Shown here: piece by piece, positions 5,124 to 6,404 of the stretch
How the letters are laid out: every line of letters begins with the position of its first letter
Position numbering within the stretch: position 1 is the stretch's first letter
Source: Oscillospiraceae bacterium
GTDB lineage: Bacteria; Bacillota; Clostridia; Oscillospirales; Acutalibacteraceae
DNA: 6,404 bases
Assembly: GCA_028706415.1 (NCBI GenBank)
Contig: JAQWBK010000085.1
Span: forward strand, 1 to 6,404
Direction: 5' to 3'
The notes under the pieces: generated by a model
Seen by the model: the letters and a program-made list of their open reading frames with translations, nothing else
What the model was told of the DNA's origin: nothing
Database searches by the model: none
Made by a program: the position numbers and the translations under genes

Positions 5124-5486
5124 TTGGCAGGCTATCGTATGAGTCGTACAAGTGAAGATATAATGCGCGAAATCACCGCTATACTGCGCACGGTAAAGGA
5201 TCCCCGCGTTACTGCGGGTTTGTTGACCATAGTCCGGGTGGATGTTACCAACGATATGTCGTATGCAACCGTTTATGTCAGCGCAATGGAGGGCTTTGAG
5301 ACTGCAAAAAATGCGGTCAAGGGGCTGGTGTCCGCTCAGGGCTATATTAGGCGGGAGCTGGGGTTGGCGCTCCACCTTCGCCATGTTCCCGAGCTGCGCT
5401 TTATAGCCGATGATTCGACCGAATACAGCTTCAAAATTTCTAAAAAGCTTAATGAAATTGAAAGTGGGGCGAACAAGCATGAGTGA
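5124..5486 (+). CDS. rbfA: 30S ribosome-binding factor RbfA
   Basis: RbfA binds the immature 30S subunit near the 5' end of 16S rRNA and supports late maturation and cold growth. The 120-residue protein has a KH-type fold with the family's AxG kink (A71, G73 in SAQGYIRREL) in place of the usual GxxG. Other signatures are SEDIMREI (10–17), KDPRVT (25–30), VDVTNDMSYATVYVSAMEG (39–57) and RHVPELRFIADDS (86–98). I place the start at the TTG at 5124 because MAGYRMSRTSEDI matches the family N-terminus and AAAGGCGGG (5107–5115) is 8 nt upstream. The ATG at 5139 would cut off five conserved residues. It follows infB after a structured 203-nt gap and overlaps nrnA by 8 nt (ATGAGTGA). The length is typical. 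Confidence 0.97.
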   Translation: MAGYRMSRTSEDIMREITAILRTVKDPRVTAGLLTIVRVDVTNDMSYATVYVSAMEGFETAKNAVKGLVSAQGYIRRELGLALHLRHVPELRFIADDSTEYSFKISKKLNEIESGANKHE

Positions 5487-6404
5487 CCCCGTTTTGGTTC
5501 CTGTGGCAGCTGAATTGCTCAGCAGCGCCGATAATATATTGATTTTGACCCATCACTATCCCGATGGGGATACCTTGGGCTCGGGCTTTGCCCTGTGTTA
5601 CGCCCTCAGAGCAATGGGCAAAAACGCCGTGGTGGATTGCTCGGACAGCATACCGGATAAATATGCATATCTATATTCAAACACCCTCCTTGCGGCAGAT
5701 TTTCAGCCGGATTTTATTTGTGCGGTTGATACCGCCGATGTAAAGCTGCTGGGCGAAAAGCTGAGTGTTTATGCCAACGATGTTGATCTTTGTATCGACC
5801 ATCATGCCTCCAATACCCGATACGCCGACAAGCTGCTGCTCATCCCGGAATATGCGGCAACCGCCATGATAATTGCCGAGGTTATACGCGCGCTGGGGGT
5901 GGATATCGATTTGGATATGGCAACTTGTATATATACCGGCATTGCCACCGACACAGGCTGTTTCAAATATGCCAACACCGCTTCGTACACCCTCAGGATG
6001 GCCGCCGATATGCTGGACCACGGTGTAAATTCCGAAATGATCAACCGCACCATGTTTGATGTTAAAACCCGCGCAAGGGTTGAGCTGGAAAGGCTGGCAC
6101 TTGATAGCATCCGGTTTTATTTGAATGACCGCTGTGCAATCATGCAGATTATGACCGATATGATCGAAAGGAGCGGGGCGGGTGAGGACGATTTAGAGGG
6201 CTTGGCTCCCCTTCCCAGACAGATTGAGGGGGTTTATGTCGGGGTAACCATGCGTGAAAGGAAGGACGGCAACTTTAAAGTCAGTGTCCGCACAGGGAAT
6301 CATGCTGATGCCTCGGCGATATGCGCAAGGCTTGGCGGGGGCGGCCATGTTCGGGCTGCCGGCTGTACCTTAGACGGGCCGGCGGACAGGGCGTTGGAAG
6401 CCAT
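5479..6404 (+). CDS. nrnA: DHH/DHHA1 phosphoesterase, NrnA-like (3' end outside window)
   Basis: This is a bifunctional oligoribonuclease/pAp-phosphatase of the DHH family, expected to degrade RNA fragments of a few nucleotides and 3'-phosphoadenosine 5'-phosphate in the cytoplasm with Mn2+. The window shows 308 codons with no stop, so the frame simply runs off the edge. NrnA is usually about 310–325 residues, so little is missing. Catalytic motifs are all present: HHYPDGDTLGS (25–35), VDTAD with D84, IDHH (106–109), and TGIATDTGCFK (153–163, with D158). The DHHA1 substrate-binding motif GGGGHVRAAG is at 286–295. The ATG at 5479 overlaps the rbfA stop by 8 nt, with a weak GTGGGG (5464–5469) upstream, suggesting translational coupling. 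rbfA followed by nrnA is a common order in Firmicutes, often with truB next. Confidence 0.93.
   Translation, partial: MSDPVLVPVAAELLSSADNILILTHHYPDGDTLGSGFALCYALRAMGKNAVVDCSDSIPDKYAYLYSNTLLAADFQPDFICAVDTADVKLLGEKLSVYANDVDLCIDHHASNTRYADKLLLIPEYAATAMIIAEVIRALGVDIDLDMATCIYTGIATDTGCFKYANTASYTLRMAADMLDHGVNSEMINRTMFDVKTRARVELERLALDSIRFYLNDRCAIMQIMTDMIERSGAGEDDLEGLAPLPRQIEGVYVGVTMRERKDGNFKVSVRTGNHADASAICARLGGGGHVRAAGCTLDGPADRALEA

Noticed and set aside
5479..6404. nrnA as a truncated pseudogene
   Set aside because: The frame stays open to the last base and all DHH and DHHA1 motifs are intact. The missing end is due to the window edge.
1..6404. CRISPR array, tRNA, rRNA, insertion sequence or phage element
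   Set aside because: I saw no spaced direct repeats, no transposase-like frame, no tRNA-like cloverleaf and no rRNA sequence in either strand.

Overview
The window is a contiguous, plus-strand part of the conserved bacterial nusA–infB operon. The order is rimP, nusA, rnpM (ylxR), ylxQ, infB, rbfA, then a DHH-family phosphoesterase (nrnA) that runs off the right edge. The rnpM–ylxQ pair between nusA and infB, a NusA of 359 residues that ends after its KH domains, and a following NrnA-type gene all point to Firmicutes. The first residues of IF2 (KYRVNEVAKDF) and the cysteine-bearing RnpM resemble clostridial proteins of the Oscillospiraceae/Ruminococcaceae type as I recall them. That placement is an inference without any database search.

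Layout. Positions 1–143 hold no gene I recognise. A good SigA-type promoter (TTGCAT, 17 nt, TATAAT with an extended TGG) lies at 144–172 and should start a leader of about 90 nt. That leader carries two overlapping hairpins that cannot both form completely, an arrangement that looks like an attenuator. Next come rimP (272–799), nusA (792–1871), rnpM (1927–2199), ylxQ (2192–2548) and infB (2542–4920). Three of these four junctions are either 7–8 nt overlaps or have strong Shine-Dalgarno sequences inside the preceding gene. A 203-nt gap (4921–5123) follows. It is rich in possible RNA hairpins and holds a possible 17-codon leader ORF. rbfA (5124–5486) begins at a TTG codon, and nrnA (5479 onward) overlaps it by 8 nt.

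How the genes work together. This is a transcription–translation–RNA maintenance operon. RimP and RbfA mature the 30S subunit, IF2 joins the subunits during initiation, NusA sets pausing and termination, RnpM and YlxQ are small RNA-binding proteins, and NrnA clears short RNA fragments and pAp. The gene content is ordinary, and I see no novel defence, mobile or biosynthetic system. The points most worth checking are non-coding: the leader switch in front of rimP, the multi-hairpin infB–rbfA gap with its possible uORF, and a well-placed internal start inside infB that could give a short IF2 isoform.
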